From CAVPDA01 sp963702495 (GTDB taxonomy: Bacteria; Pseudomonadota; Gammaproteobacteria; Burkholderiales; Rhodocyclaceae): DNA of 64,000 nt. Made by a program: the position numbers and the translations under genes. Below, in pieces: positions 32,457 through 41,416 of this stretch (within the stretch, counting starts at the first letter, position 1; each line of letters starts with the position of its first letter). The DNA lies in NCBI GenBank assembly GCA_963702495.1, contig CAVPDA010000009.1, positions 62,001 through 126,000 of the forward strand, written 5' to 3'. The notes below the pieces were generated by a model. The model did no database searches and had not been told where the DNA came from. It saw only the letters and a program-made list of their open reading frames with translations.

Positions 32457-35390
32457 TCAGCGTCTGGAACAAGAGTTCTGGCGAGTTCGGAACATGGGCT
32501 TACGTATCCGTCCTGATGTACTGTTCGCGCCGCAACCGGACCGAAGCGGCCGTCCCGTCACGCTTTCGCGATGGCGAATTGTCCCATAACCGCCCTCCTG
32601 CCGGCAACAGCCGCGGCATGGTCGCGTTGTCACGCCCGTGCCGATTCGAGGCGAAGCCCCGGCGACCGCCTGCTGCGCCCGGCTCACCCTCACGGCGCAG
32701 TACTTGAATTCCGGGATCTTGCCGAAGGGATCCAGCGCCGGGTTGGTGAGCAGATTGGCGGCCGCCTCGACATAACAGAACGCGATGTATACCGTGCCCC
32801 GCGCCAGCCCGGAGTCGGCTTGCGCCCGGGCAGTCAGAGCGCCGCGCCGCGTCTCCAGCGTAATGCGCTCGCCGGCGGCGGCACCCACAGAGGCAAGATC
32901 GTCGGGATGGATGGAGACCTTGGGTTCCGGCTCCAGCGCATCCAGCACCTGCGAGCGACGCGTCATGCTGCCGGTGTGCCAGTGCTCCAGCTCGCGCCCG
33001 GTGATCAGCACCATCGGGTAGTCCCGGTCCGGCAATTCGTCGGCGGTGAGCAGTTTCGCCGGCACGAAGCGGCCGCGGCCGCTGACCGTCGGGAAATGAT
33101 CGGTGAAGATCACCACTTCCGAGGCGTCGCCTTCGCGCCGGCGCGGGTAGAACACGCCGCCCGCGCGCTCCACTTCCTTCCACGTGATGCCGGCGATGGA
33201 GGGCATGGCATGGCGCATTTCCTCGAAAACGTCGGCCACGTCCGAGTAGTACCACTCCAGGCCGAGACGCTGCGCCAGTCGTTGGATGATCCACAGGTCC
33301 GGCCGCGCCTCGCCCGGCAGCGGCAGCGCCGCCCGTCCCAGTTGCACGCAGCGGTCCGTGTTGGTGAAGGTGCCGGTCTTCTCCGCGAAGGCGCTCGCCG
33401 GCAGTATGACGTCGGCGAACATCGCGGTCTCGGTGAGGAACAGGTCCTGCACCACGAGGTGGTCGAGCGCCGCCAGCGCCTCGCGCGCGTGATTGAGGTC
33501 CGGGTCCGACATGGCGGGGTTCTCGCCCATGATGTACATGCCGCGGATCTCGCCGCGGATGGCGGCGTGGATGACTTCCACCACCGTCAGCCCGGGCTTG
33601 TCGTCGAGACGGACGTCCCAGTAGTCTTCGAAGCGCGCGCGCGCCGCGGCGTCGTCCACCCGCTGATAGTCGGGAAACGCCAGGGGAATGAGACCGGCGT
33701 CGGAGGCGCCCTGCACATTGTTCTGGCCGCGCAGCGGATGCAGCCCGGTGCCACGGCGCCCGATCTGCCCGGTCATCAGGGCCAGAGCGATCAGGCAGCG
33801 CGCGTTGTCGGTGCCATGTACGTGCTGCGACACACCCATGCCCCACAGGATCATGGCGGCGCCCGCCGTGGCATAGAGGCGCGCCACGGCGCGGATGGTG
33901 GCGGCGTCGATGCCGCAGATGCCCGCCATCTGCTCCGGCGCGAAGTGCTTCAGGTTGTCGCGGAATACCTCGAAGCCTTCGGTGCGCTCCGCAATGAAAC
34001 GCTCGTTGACCAACCCCTCCTCCACGATCACATGCATGATCGCGTTCAGCAGCGCCACGTCGGTGTCGGAGCGGAACTGCAGGAAATGGGTGGCATGGCG
34101 CGCAAGATCGGTGGCGCGCGGGTCCATCACCACCAGCTTGGCGCCGCGCCGCACGGCATTCTTGATGAAAGTGGCGGCGACCGGATGATTCACCGTCGGA
34201 TTGGCGCCGACGACGACGATGACGTCTGCGTGCTGCACGTCCGACACGGGATTCGACACCGCACCCGAGCCGATGCCTTCCAGCAGCGCCGCCACGCTCG
34301 AGGCGTGGCACAGGCGCGTGCAGTGATCGACGTTATTGCTGCCGAAGCCGGTGCGCACCAGCTTCTGAAACAGATAGGCTTCCTCGTTGCTGCCCTTGGC
34401 GGAGCCGAAGCCGGCCAGAGCCCTACTGCCGCGGGTTTCCTTGATGCGCTTCAGTCCCGCGGCGGCGAAGTCCAGTGCCTCCTCCCAGCTCGCCTCGCGA
34501 AAGGCGGCGGCGGGATTCGCCGGATCGAGATCCATGGTCTTCGGCACGCCCGGCTTGCGGATCAGCGGCCGCATCAGGCGCTGCGGATGGCGCGGATAGT
34601 CGAAGCCGAAGCGGCCTTTGACGCACAAGCGGCCGTGATTGGCCGGGCCGTCGCGCCCTTCCACCTCGACGATGCGCCCGTCGCGCACGTGATAGGTCAC
34701 CTGGCAGCCGACCCCGCAGTAGGGGCACAGCGAGTCCACCCTGCTCTCTTGCGCCTGGCGCGGCAGCGCCAGGCGGGTGGCCGGGAGCAGCGCGCCGGTG
34801 GGACAGGCCTGCACGCATTCGCCGCAGCCGACGCAGGTGCTCCGGCCCATGGCATCGCCGAGATCGAAGACGATCTCGGCGTGCGCCCCGCGAAAGGCGT
34901 AGCCGATGACGTCGTTCTGCTCGATCTCGCGGCAGGCGCGCACGCAGCGCGTGCACTGGATGCAGGCGTCGAGCTGCACCGCCATGCCGGGATGGCTGAA
35001 ATCGGGCGCCACCGCCGCGCGCCGCGCAAACCTGGGCGCGCCGAGGCCGAGCTTCGCATACCACAAGTCGAGCTCACAGTCGGGCTTGAGCGGCTGCTCG
35101 GGCACGTCCGACTTGAGCAGTTCCAGCACCATGTTCTGCGCCGCCCGTGCACGCTCGCTCTGCGATCGCACCTGCATGTCGGCGCGCGGAACGCGGCAGC
35201 AGGACGGCGCCAGCACGCGCTCGCCCTCGATTTCCACGACGCAGGCGCGGCAATTGCCGTCGGCGCGCATGCCGTCCTTGTAGCAGAGATGGGGAATCTC
35301 GATGCCGTGGCGCCGCGCCGCCTGCAGGATGGTCTCGCCCGCCGCCGCTTCCAGCGTGCGGCCGTCGAGGTTGAAGACGACGTTTTCCAT
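32457..35390 (-). CDS. NAD-linked formate dehydrogenase alpha subunit (Fdh1A/FdsA-like)
   Basis: A 977-residue molybdenum or tungsten bis-MGD oxidoreductase that oxidises formate to CO2. In order: a [2Fe-2S] domain (Cys in HLCYKDG, GNCRAC), two [4Fe-4S] clusters (CIQCTRCVRAC, CVGCGECVQAC), another [4Fe-4S] motif (CPYCGVGC), and the large catalytic domain with the active-site Cys and His in CTRLCHASS (cysteine, not selenocysteine). About 70 residues after the usual end (near EFKYCAVRV) are Arg/Cys-rich and unlike the family. GGAGG lies 5 bases before the ATG. With the fused beta subunit this resembles the two-subunit, tungsten-type FDH1 of Methylobacterium. Confidence 0.92.
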   Translation of the reverse strand: MENVVFNLDGRTLEAAAGETILQAARRHGIEIPHLCYKDGMRADGNCRACVVEIEGERVLAPSCCRVPRADMQVRSQSERARAAQNMVLELLKSDVPEQPLKPDCELDLWYAKLGLGAPRFARRAAVAPDFSHPGMAVQLDACIQCTRCVRACREIEQNDVIGYAFRGAHAEIVFDLGDAMGRSTCVGCGECVQACPTGALLPATRLALPRQAQESRVDSLCPYCGVGCQVTYHVRDGRIVEVEGRDGPANHGRLCVKGRFGFDYPRHPQRLMRPLIRKPGVPKTMDLDPANPAAAFREASWEEALDFAAAGLKRIKETRGSRALAGFGSAKGSNEEAYLFQKLVRTGFGSNNVDHCTRLCHASSVAALLEGIGSGAVSNPVSDVQHADVIVVVGANPTVNHPVAATFIKNAVRRGAKLVVMDPRATDLARHATHFLQFRSDTDVALLNAIMHVIVEEGLVNERFIAERTEGFEVFRDNLKHFAPEQMAGICGIDAATIRAVARLYATAGAAMILWGMGVSQHVHGTDNARCLIALALMTGQIGRRGTGLHPLRGQNNVQGASDAGLIPLAFPDYQRVDDAAARARFEDYWDVRLDDKPGLTVVEVIHAAIRGEIRGMYIMGENPAMSDPDLNHAREALAALDHLVVQDLFLTETAMFADVILPASAFAEKTGTFTNTDRCVQLGRAALPLPGEARPDLWIIQRLAQRLGLEWYYSDVADVFEEMRHAMPSIAGITWKEVERAGGVFYPRRREGDASEVVIFTDHFPTVSGRGRFVPAKLLTADELPDRDYPMVLITGRELEHWHTGSMTRRSQVLDALEPEPKVSIHPDDLASVGAAAGERITLETRRGALTARAQADSGLARGTVYIAFCYVEAAANLLTNPALDPFGKIPEFKYCAVRVSRAQQAVAGASPRIGTGVTTRPCRGCCRQEGGYGTIRHRESVTGRPLRSGCGANSTSGRIRKPMFRTRQNSCSRR

Positions 35391-35410
35391 AAGCGCCTCC
35401 GTCTCGCCTT

Positions 35411-37063
35411 TCAGCGCTTCAGTTCATCGCCGAAGAACCGGATCACGGACAGCAGCGGATTTGGCGCCGCCTGGCCGAGGCCGCAGATCGACGCGTCCAT
35501 CATGGTCTGGCCCAGTTCCTGCAGAAGCGGCACGTCCCACTGCGGCCGCGCCATCAGCGCCGCCGCCTTGGCGGTGCCGACGCGGCACGGCGTGCATTTG
35601 GCGCAGGATTCGTGGGCGAAGAAGCGCATGGCGTTGAGCGCCATCGCCCGCGCCGAATCGTGCTGCGACAGCACGACGATCGCGGCCGACCCGATGAAGC
35701 AGCCGTGGGGAACCAGGGTGTCGAAGTCGAGGGGGACGTCGGCCAGTTCGGCGGGCAGGATGCCGCCCGAGGCGCCGCCCGGGAAGTAGCCGTACAGCTC
35801 GTGACCCGGCAGCATGCCGCCGCAGTGCTCGGCGATGAGCTGGCGCAGCGTGATGCCGGCCGGCGCCAGATGCACGCCGGGCTTCTGCACCCGGCCGGAA
35901 ACCGAGAACGAACGCAGCCCCTTGCGGCCGTTGCGCCCCTGGCCGGCGAACCACTCGGCGCCGCGCTCCAGGATGTCGCGCACCCAGTACAGCGACTCCA
36001 TGTTCTGCTCCAGCGTGGGGCGACCGAACAGCCCCACCTCGGCAATGTAGGGGGGCCGCAGGCGCGGTATGCCGCGCCTGCCCTCGATGGATTCGATCAT
36101 GGCCGATTCCTCGCCGCAAATGTAGGCGCCGGCGCCGCGCCGCAGCTCGATCGGCGGCAGGGCGCAGGGAGCATCGGCGTGCAGGGCAGCCAGTTCCCGG
36201 GCCAGGATCTCGCGACAGTGGGCATACTCGTCGCGCAGGTAGATGAACACCTCGCCCACGCCGCAGCAATAGGCGGCGATCAGCATGCCTTCGAGAAAGC
36301 GGTGCGGATCGCGCTCCAGGTAGTAGCGGTCCTTGAAGGTCCCGGGCTCGCCTTCGTCGATGTTCACCGCCATCAGCCGCGGCGCCGGGTAGCCGAGCAC
36401 GATGCGCCACTTGCGTCCGACGGGGAAGCCGCCGCCGCCCAGTCCGCGCAGGGCCGAACCCTCCATGACGGCGATCACGCTTTCGGCGTCGCGCTCGCCG
36501 GCCAGCAGTTGGGCCGCGATGCGGTAGCCGCCCGCCTCGCGGTAGGCGGCGTAGTCGATGTAATCGGGAATCGGCGCCGCGGTGGCGCGCGTCAGCACGG
36601 CCTGCTGGATCTGCTCCGGGGTCGCGGCGCCGATTGGATTGCGCCCGACCACCGCCACCGGCGCCGTCTCGCAGCGGCCGACGCAGGGCACGCGCTGAAC
36701 GCGCACGCCCTCCCCCAGGATGTTGCCCAGCACCGGAATCAATTCCTCCGCACCGGCCATGGCGCAGGACAGGGAGTCGCATACCCGCACCGTCACCGGG
36801 GGCGGCGGCGCCTCGCCGGCCCTGACCACATCGAAGTGGTGATAGAAAGTGGCGACCTCATACACCTCGGCGCGCGCCAACCCCATCTCGTCCGCCAGCG
36901 CCGCCAGTTGCTCGGCGCCCAGGTGCCCGTAGCTGTCCTGGAGCAGATGCAGATACTCGATCAGCAGGTCACGTCGCAGCGCGCCGGGGCCGAGCGCGCA
37001 CCGCACCTCGGCGCGGGCCTTGGCGCTCACGACAGGCTTGATGCGCCCCTTTCCCTGCTTCAT
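35411..37063 (-). CDS. Formate dehydrogenase beta subunit, NuoE-NuoF fusion (Fdh1B-like)
   Basis: A 550-residue protein that passes formate electrons to NAD. Residues about 15-160 are a thioredoxin-like NuoE/FdsG domain with a [2Fe-2S] motif (VCDSLSCAM then VPCVGRCE). Residues about 180-550 are a NuoF/FdsB domain with the FMN/NADH loop (RGLGGGGFP), GEPGTFKDR, and a [4Fe-4S] motif (CAKCTPCR). Fusion of the two parts is the hallmark of FDH1-type enzymes, whereas Fds enzymes keep FdsG and FdsB separate. It lies 20 bases upstream of fdhA and 30 bases after the cytochrome gene. Confidence 0.92.
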   Translation of the reverse strand: MKQGKGRIKPVVSAKARAEVRCALGPGALRRDLLIEYLHLLQDSYGHLGAEQLAALADEMGLARAEVYEVATFYHHFDVVRAGEAPPPPVTVRVCDSLSCAMAGAEELIPVLGNILGEGVRVQRVPCVGRCETAPVAVVGRNPIGAATPEQIQQAVLTRATAAPIPDYIDYAAYREAGGYRIAAQLLAGERDAESVIAVMEGSALRGLGGGGFPVGRKWRIVLGYPAPRLMAVNIDEGEPGTFKDRYYLERDPHRFLEGMLIAAYCCGVGEVFIYLRDEYAHCREILARELAALHADAPCALPPIELRRGAGAYICGEESAMIESIEGRRGIPRLRPPYIAEVGLFGRPTLEQNMESLYWVRDILERGAEWFAGQGRNGRKGLRSFSVSGRVQKPGVHLAPAGITLRQLIAEHCGGMLPGHELYGYFPGGASGGILPAELADVPLDFDTLVPHGCFIGSAAIVVLSQHDSARAMALNAMRFFAHESCAKCTPCRVGTAKAAALMARPQWDVPLLQELGQTMMDASICGLGQAAPNPLLSVIRFFGDELKR

Positions 37064-37093
37064 GTCGGAGGCTTCTCCGGTGCGGGCATGGGA

Positions 37094-37720
37094 CTACCGG
37101 GCCTGCAGGTAGGCGGCTACTGCGCGCATCTCGTCCGGCGTCATGTTCTTCACCACCCGCTCCGCCATGACCACGCCGTGGGGGCGCAGCTTGGTGCGGA
37201 ACTCCTGCAACTGCTTCACGATGTACTCCGCGTGCTGCCCGGCGAGCCGCGGAAACACCGAAGCGCCTTCGGCGTTGTCGCCATGGCAGGAGGCGCAGGC
37301 CGCCACGTTGTGCGCTGGGATGCCCTGGGCATAGATGCGCTTGCCCTGCTCCATCTGCTTGGGATTCCCCGCCTTGCCCGGCTTCGGCGTCTGCGCCGCG
37401 TAATATTCCGCCAGTCCCTGAATGGTGGCGTCGTCGAGCAGCGCCGAGATACCCCACATGTAGGCCTGGGGGCTGGAATCGGAGCGCTTTTGCGCGCGAA
37501 AGAGCTTGAGTTGTTCCGCCAGATAGAGCGGCTGCTGCGCTGCGAGCTTCGGGTAAATCGGGGCAGGGCTGTTGCCGCCCTCGCCGTGGCAGGCATTGCA
37601 CACGTGTATCGCTCTTTCCACGACGTCGCCCGGCGCCTTGCCGCCCTGCGCCCGCACCATGCCGGTAGCGGTGACAAGAAGCGATACCAGGATCCCGGCC
37701 AGTACATGTTTCATTCTCAT
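37094..37720 (-). CDS. Diheme cytochrome c4-like protein
   Basis: A 208-residue periplasmic cytochrome: signal peptide (about 1-25, ending MVRA-QG) and two class I heme domains with CNACH (near residue 41) and CASCH (near residue 143), each followed by a distal Met region. The ATG at 37720 has GGAGAG 7 bases upstream; a second ATG two codons later is an alternative. Cytochrome c4 proteins carry electrons to terminal oxidases. It leads the fdhB-fdhA genes by 30 bases, unusual for an NAD-dependent cytoplasmic enzyme. The 223 bases before the divergent MBL gene presumably hold both promoters. Confidence 0.88.
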   Translation of the reverse strand: MRMKHVLAGILVSLLVTATGMVRAQGGKAPGDVVERAIHVCNACHGEGGNSPAPIYPKLAAQQPLYLAEQLKLFRAQKRSDSSPQAYMWGISALLDDATIQGLAEYYAAQTPKPGKAGNPKQMEQGKRIYAQGIPAHNVAACASCHGDNAEGASVFPRLAGQHAEYIVKQLQEFRTKLRPHGVVMAERVVKNMTPDEMRAVAAYLQAR

Positions 37721-37943
37721 CGTCACTCTCTCCGCCTCCAGCAGAAAAACAAGCCCCGGACGCAAGCGGGTCACACCCTTTCACCACTGCCGATCGAACC
37801 CGCTGCTTTTGGATCGAAATCGCGCTGCAAAATTGATGCCAGAATGTTCTCATGGCGGTGCGGGGTGCCGCTGACCTGGCCCCGGGGCATCCGCCGGCCG
37901 CCCTCCGGCATCGCGGCACAGGACTTGCATCGTTCATAGCCTT

Positions 37944-38945
37944 GTGACGACATTGCCCACCCGCAGTGAAACCCGGGATCGGATCGCCCCGGCCGCGCAC
38001 CGCCCCCTGTTCGGATTCGGAGCATTCCGTATTTGCCTCGTCACGCTTTTGGCGGTGGCTACCCTGCTGCAGGGGCAAGGCGCCGCGGCCGAGCCGCTGC
38101 CGGTGCGCGAGCTGGCGCCCGGGCTGTTCGTCCACGCCGGTGTGCAGGCGGAAAGCTCGCCGCACAACCTGGGCGACATCGCCAACATCGGATTCATCGT
38201 CGGCGCAAAGTGCGTCGCCGTCATCGACACCGGCGGATCCGTCGTGGTCGGCAACCGGCTGCGGGAGGCCGTGAAGGCGGCCACCACGCTCCCCGTCTGC
38301 TACGTCGTCAACACCCACATCCATCCCGATCACATCTTCGGCAATGCGGCGTTCAAGGCGGACGATCCGGTGTATGTCGGTCACGCCCGTCTCGCTGCCG
38401 CCATGGCGGCGCGCGGCCGCAACTACCGCAACGCGCTGCTGCGGGATCTCGGCGAAGCCGTGGCCGCCAGCGAGATCATCCCCCCCACGCTGGAGGTGAA
38501 GGATGCCCTGGACCTGGATCTCGGCGGCCGCATCCTCCGGCTCAAGGCGTGGCCCACCGCCCACACCGACAACGACCTCACCGTGTTCGACACGCGCAGC
38601 GAGACCCTGTGGCTGGCGGACCTGCTGTTCGTCGAACACATCCCGGTGGTGGACGGCAGCCTCAGGGGCTGGCTCTCCGTCATGACGGAGATCGCGGCGC
38701 TGCACCCGCAGCGGGTCATCGCCGGCCACGGCGAGAGCGCGGACTGGCGGCGCGCGCTGCGCGACCAGGAGCGTTACCTGCGCACCTTGTTAACCGAAAC
38801 CCGCGCCGCCATAAAGGCCAAGAGGACCATGCAGCAGGCCGTGGACTCGGTCGGCCTGGGCGAGAAGGACCAGTGGCTGCTGTCCGAAGGGTTTCACAAG
38901 CGCAACGTGACCGCCGCCTACGCCGAACTGGAATGGGAAGACTGA
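37944..38945 (+). CDS. Quinoprotein-relay metallo-beta-lactamase-fold hydrolase (SoxH-like, type 2)
   Basis: A 333-residue periplasmic MBL protein with a signal segment (about 30-48, ending GAAA-EP). All metal ligands are present: NTHIHPDHIFGN (HxHxDH), a His in PTAHTDND, Asp in LADLLF and a His in IAGHGES. It matches SoxH-related proteins that accompany PQQ-alcohol dehydrogenases (TIGR04559 as I recall). The start is a GTG at 37944 without a clear Shine-Dalgarno. It is followed by a SoxYZ-like carrier and a second, degenerate homologue. Its true reaction is unknown. Confidence 0.85.
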   Translation: MTTLPTRSETRDRIAPAAHRPLFGFGAFRICLVTLLAVATLLQGQGAAAEPLPVRELAPGLFVHAGVQAESSPHNLGDIANIGFIVGAKCVAVIDTGGSVVVGNRLREAVKAATTLPVCYVVNTHIHPDHIFGNAAFKADDPVYVGHARLAAAMAARGRNYRNALLRDLGEAVAASEIIPPTLEVKDALDLDLGGRILRLKAWPTAHTDNDLTVFDTRSETLWLADLLFVEHIPVVDGSLRGWLSVMTEIAALHPQRVIAGHGESADWRRALRDQERYLRTLLTETRAAIKAKRTMQQAVDSVGLGEKDQWLLSEGFHKRNVTAAYAELEWED

Positions 38946-38997
38946 ACCGCCCAGTGTCTATACTGGTCACATGCGGCACCCGAGGAGGAAAGCGAAC

Positions 38998-39834
38998 TTG
39001 AAACCACTATGGCGTCATGGACTTGTTGTCGCCGCGATCCTGGCCTGCGTCAGGTCGCTGGCCGTGGTGCCCGCCGCGGCGGCGGAGCCGAAGGCCGACA
39101 TCTGGGACAAGGTGCGCACCAGCCTGTTCGCCGGGCGCCCGATCTCCGAGCAGGCGGATGCGGTGATCGAACTGGAGGCGCCGGTGCGCGCCGAGGACGC
39201 CGCCACGGTACCGATCGCCATCCATACCAAACTGCCGCAGAGCAAGGATGCCTACATCAAGAAGGTGTACCTGGTCATCGACCACAACCCCTCTCCGCTG
39301 GGCGCAGTATTCACGTTCGCCCCCGACAGCGGCCGGGCCGATCTGGAAACCCGCGTGCGCATCGAGGAATACACCCACGTGCGCGCCATCGCCGAACTCT
39401 CCGACGGCAAGCTGTACATGGCGAGCCGCTACGTCAAGGCCTCGGGAGGATGCTCCGCGCCGGCCGGCAAGGATCAGGCGGCGGCCTTGGCGCGGCTGGG
39501 CAAGATGAAGATTCGTGTCAACAACGCGGTGGCGCTGAACCAGCCGAATCAGGCGCAGCTCATGATCAGCCACCCCAACAACTCCGGCCTGGCCATGGAC
39601 CAGTTGACCCGCCTCTACGTGCCGGCCCATTTTGTGCGGCGCATCGACGTCAGCTATGCCGGCAAGCCGATCCTCACGGCGGAGGTCGATTTCACCATCA
39701 GCGAGAATCCGAATTTCCGCTTCTACTTCGTTCCGCGCACGGAAGGAGAGTTGAAGGCGGAAGTGGTCGATTCCAACGACCTCAAGTTCGAGAGTTCGAT
39801 TTCTGTGCGCCAGGGCGCGGGGGCGGGATCCTGA
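38998..39834 (+). CDS. Quinoprotein-associated SoxYZ-like fusion carrier
   Basis: A 278-residue periplasmic protein. The signal peptide (about 1-30) is followed by a SoxY-like domain ending in SGGCSAPAG, the counterpart of the sulfur-carrying GGCGG arm, and then a SoxZ-like domain (about 170-275). This is the fused SoxYZ family found next to PQQ dehydrogenases (TIGR04557 as I recall). Start: a TTG at 38998 has AGGAGG nine bases upstream; an ATG at 38971 is in frame but has no Shine-Dalgarno and puts Arg/Lys-rich residues before the signal. The cargo on the Cys is unknown. Confidence 0.85.
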   Translation: MKPLWRHGLVVAAILACVRSLAVVPAAAAEPKADIWDKVRTSLFAGRPISEQADAVIELEAPVRAEDAATVPIAIHTKLPQSKDAYIKKVYLVIDHNPSPLGAVFTFAPDSGRADLETRVRIEEYTHVRAIAELSDGKLYMASRYVKASGGCSAPAGKDQAAALARLGKMKIRVNNAVALNQPNQAQLMISHPNNSGLAMDQLTRLYVPAHFVRRIDVSYAGKPILTAEVDFTISENPNFRFYFVPRTEGELKAEVVDSNDLKFESSISVRQGAGAGS

Positions 39835-39859
39835 ACCAGCTCTGCCGCCAGCCTGGCTG

Positions 39860-40207
39860 TTACGGTTTCCTGTCGATGCCGCACTGCTTGAAGGCGTCGG
39901 CGCGCAGGGTACGATAGCGCTTGGCCGCATCCTTCATCCCCTCCGGATCGCGGAACACTCCGGCGCGCTCGCCGCCCATGCCCTGATAGCGGACGATGGC
40001 CGCCGACTCGACGTAGCTGTCATAGGCCATGTCCTTGGCGATGGCGTCGATGGCGCAGGAGCACTTGTACAGATATTGATAGTCGCCGCCATTGTTGCGC
40101 ATGCATTCGAGCACGAACTCGACCCGGTCCGTGGTCGGGTAGTCGTGGGCCGAGACCGCGCCCGTCAGGGCCAGTCCGAACACAAGTGATGCCAAGCGTA
40201 TGGTCAT
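39860..40207 (-). CDS. Small periplasmic protein with conserved cysteines
   Basis: A 115-residue protein: signal peptide (about 1-19, ending VSA-HD), then CMRNNGGDYQYLYKCSCAID (three Cys at about residues 34-50) and a C-terminal Cys in FKQCGID. The ATG at 40207 has GAGAG about 5 bases upstream; one at 40219 does not. It is convergent with the SoxYZ-like gene (25-base gap) and divergent from the degenerate MBL gene. I have the impression of similar small proteins beside PQQ-dehydrogenase genes but cannot name the family. Confidence 0.68.
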   Translation of the reverse strand: MTIRLASLVFGLALTGAVSAHDYPTTDRVEFVLECMRNNGGDYQYLYKCSCAIDAIAKDMAYDSYVESAAIVRYQGMGGERAGVFRDPEGMKDAAKRYRTLRADAFKQCGIDRKP

Positions 40208-40374
40208 GAAGTCTCTCATCGAAGTTTGGACAGCCGAACATGTGCAGCGATCAAGCAAGATCGCTGCCCGATTGTCTCCCGCAGTCGCAGAGAACTGAAT
40301 TGGCTGCCGCGCCGCAGCATCTGCGCCGGCAAGGCCTCGTCCCGGATCGCGCGCCGGCGTCCTCCGGGTTGCGC

Positions 40375-41298
40375 ATGCTTCTTGCCCCGATCGTGGTCCT
40401 GATCGCCGTACTGGCGCCGCGCGCCTGGGCCGACGCGCCGACGCCGCAACTCGTCGCACCCGGGGTCTATGTCTTTCCCGGCGACCTGGCGGCTCCCTCG
40501 GCCGCCAATCTGGGCGTAATCGCCAATGCCGGCGTGATCGTCGGCAGCGGCGGCATGGTCGTCATCGGCACCGGGACCAGCGATGCCCACGGCGAGCGAC
40601 TGCTGCAGGCTATCGCCGCCCTCGGCGACAAGCCCGTGCTGCTGGCCCTCAACCTCTATGCTGCAGCGGAGCATGTGCTCGGCAACACCGCCTTTGCCCG
40701 CCGCGGCATCCCGATTCTGGCGCATCGCGAGACCGACCGCTACATGGCGCAGAACTGCGAGGTGTGCATCCGCAATCTCGGCGCCGCCATCGGCGCGGAC
40801 AAACTGGCAGGTTCACGCCTGGCCCGGCCGGAGCGGCTGATCGACGGCGCGACCACCCTCAGCATCGGCGGCCGCACTCTCGACATACTGCATGTCGGAC
40901 CCGCCCAGCAGCCGGGCAGCATCGCCGTCCTGGACCGCGAAAGCGGTGTCCTGTTCGCCGGAGCCCTCGCCACCCTGGATGTCATCCCCGACGCCCACGA
41001 TGCCGACATCGATGGCTGGCTCGCCATGCTCGACGCCATGCGCAAGGCGGAGCCGCGCGTGCTGGTGCCGGGGCGCGGCCCGGTGTCGCCGCCGCGGCGA
41101 CTCGCGGAAGTGGCGGATTACCTCACGGCGCTGCGCGTCCAGGCGCAGCGGGCCTACCGTGGCGGCACCGGCCTCGGCGAACTGGGCCGCAGCCCGCCTC
41201 TGCCGCGTTTCGAGCGATGGCTGCAATACGACACGCTGCATGCGCGCAATCTGCACCACCAATACCTCAAGCTGGAGGCGGCGGACCTGGCGCAGTAA
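40375..41298 (+). CDS. SoxH-like MBL-fold protein with lost metal sites (type 1)
   Basis: A 307-residue homologue of the gene at 37944, with signal peptide (about 1-21, ending AWA-DA). Alignment by eye shows every expected ligand replaced: HIHPDHIFGN is LYAAAEHVLGN here (only the last His kept), PTAHTD is GPAQQP, and AGHGE is PGRGP. The rest of the fold is preserved (VIANAGVIVGSGGMVVI, LLFAGALATLDVIP type strands). It is likely a non-catalytic binding protein. It belongs to the set found with PQQ dehydrogenases (probably TIGR04558). The start is uncertain; longer in-frame starts lack a signal peptide at the N terminus. Confidence 0.78.
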   Translation: MLLAPIVVLIAVLAPRAWADAPTPQLVAPGVYVFPGDLAAPSAANLGVIANAGVIVGSGGMVVIGTGTSDAHGERLLQAIAALGDKPVLLALNLYAAAEHVLGNTAFARRGIPILAHRETDRYMAQNCEVCIRNLGAAIGADKLAGSRLARPERLIDGATTLSIGGRTLDILHVGPAQQPGSIAVLDRESGVLFAGALATLDVIPDAHDADIDGWLAMLDAMRKAEPRVLVPGRGPVSPPRRLAEVADYLTALRVQAQRAYRGGTGLGELGRSPPLPRFERWLQYDTLHARNLHHQYLKLEAADLAQ

Positions 41299-41416
41299 CC
41301 CCGGCGTCGCTGAAAGTACGAGGCATCCGTCTTGCATGGGGTAGCGCAATCGTGCCCCGCCGCCCGGCGGCAGGCCCGGTCCCGCGCAACCTGCCGCCCA
41401 CCCGGAGAACCTGGAC

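Noticed and set aside
32571..35789. A 1,072-residue open frame on the plus strand opposite fdhA
   Set aside because: Antisense to a well-conserved gene, no start context or recognisable domain; shadow of high GC.
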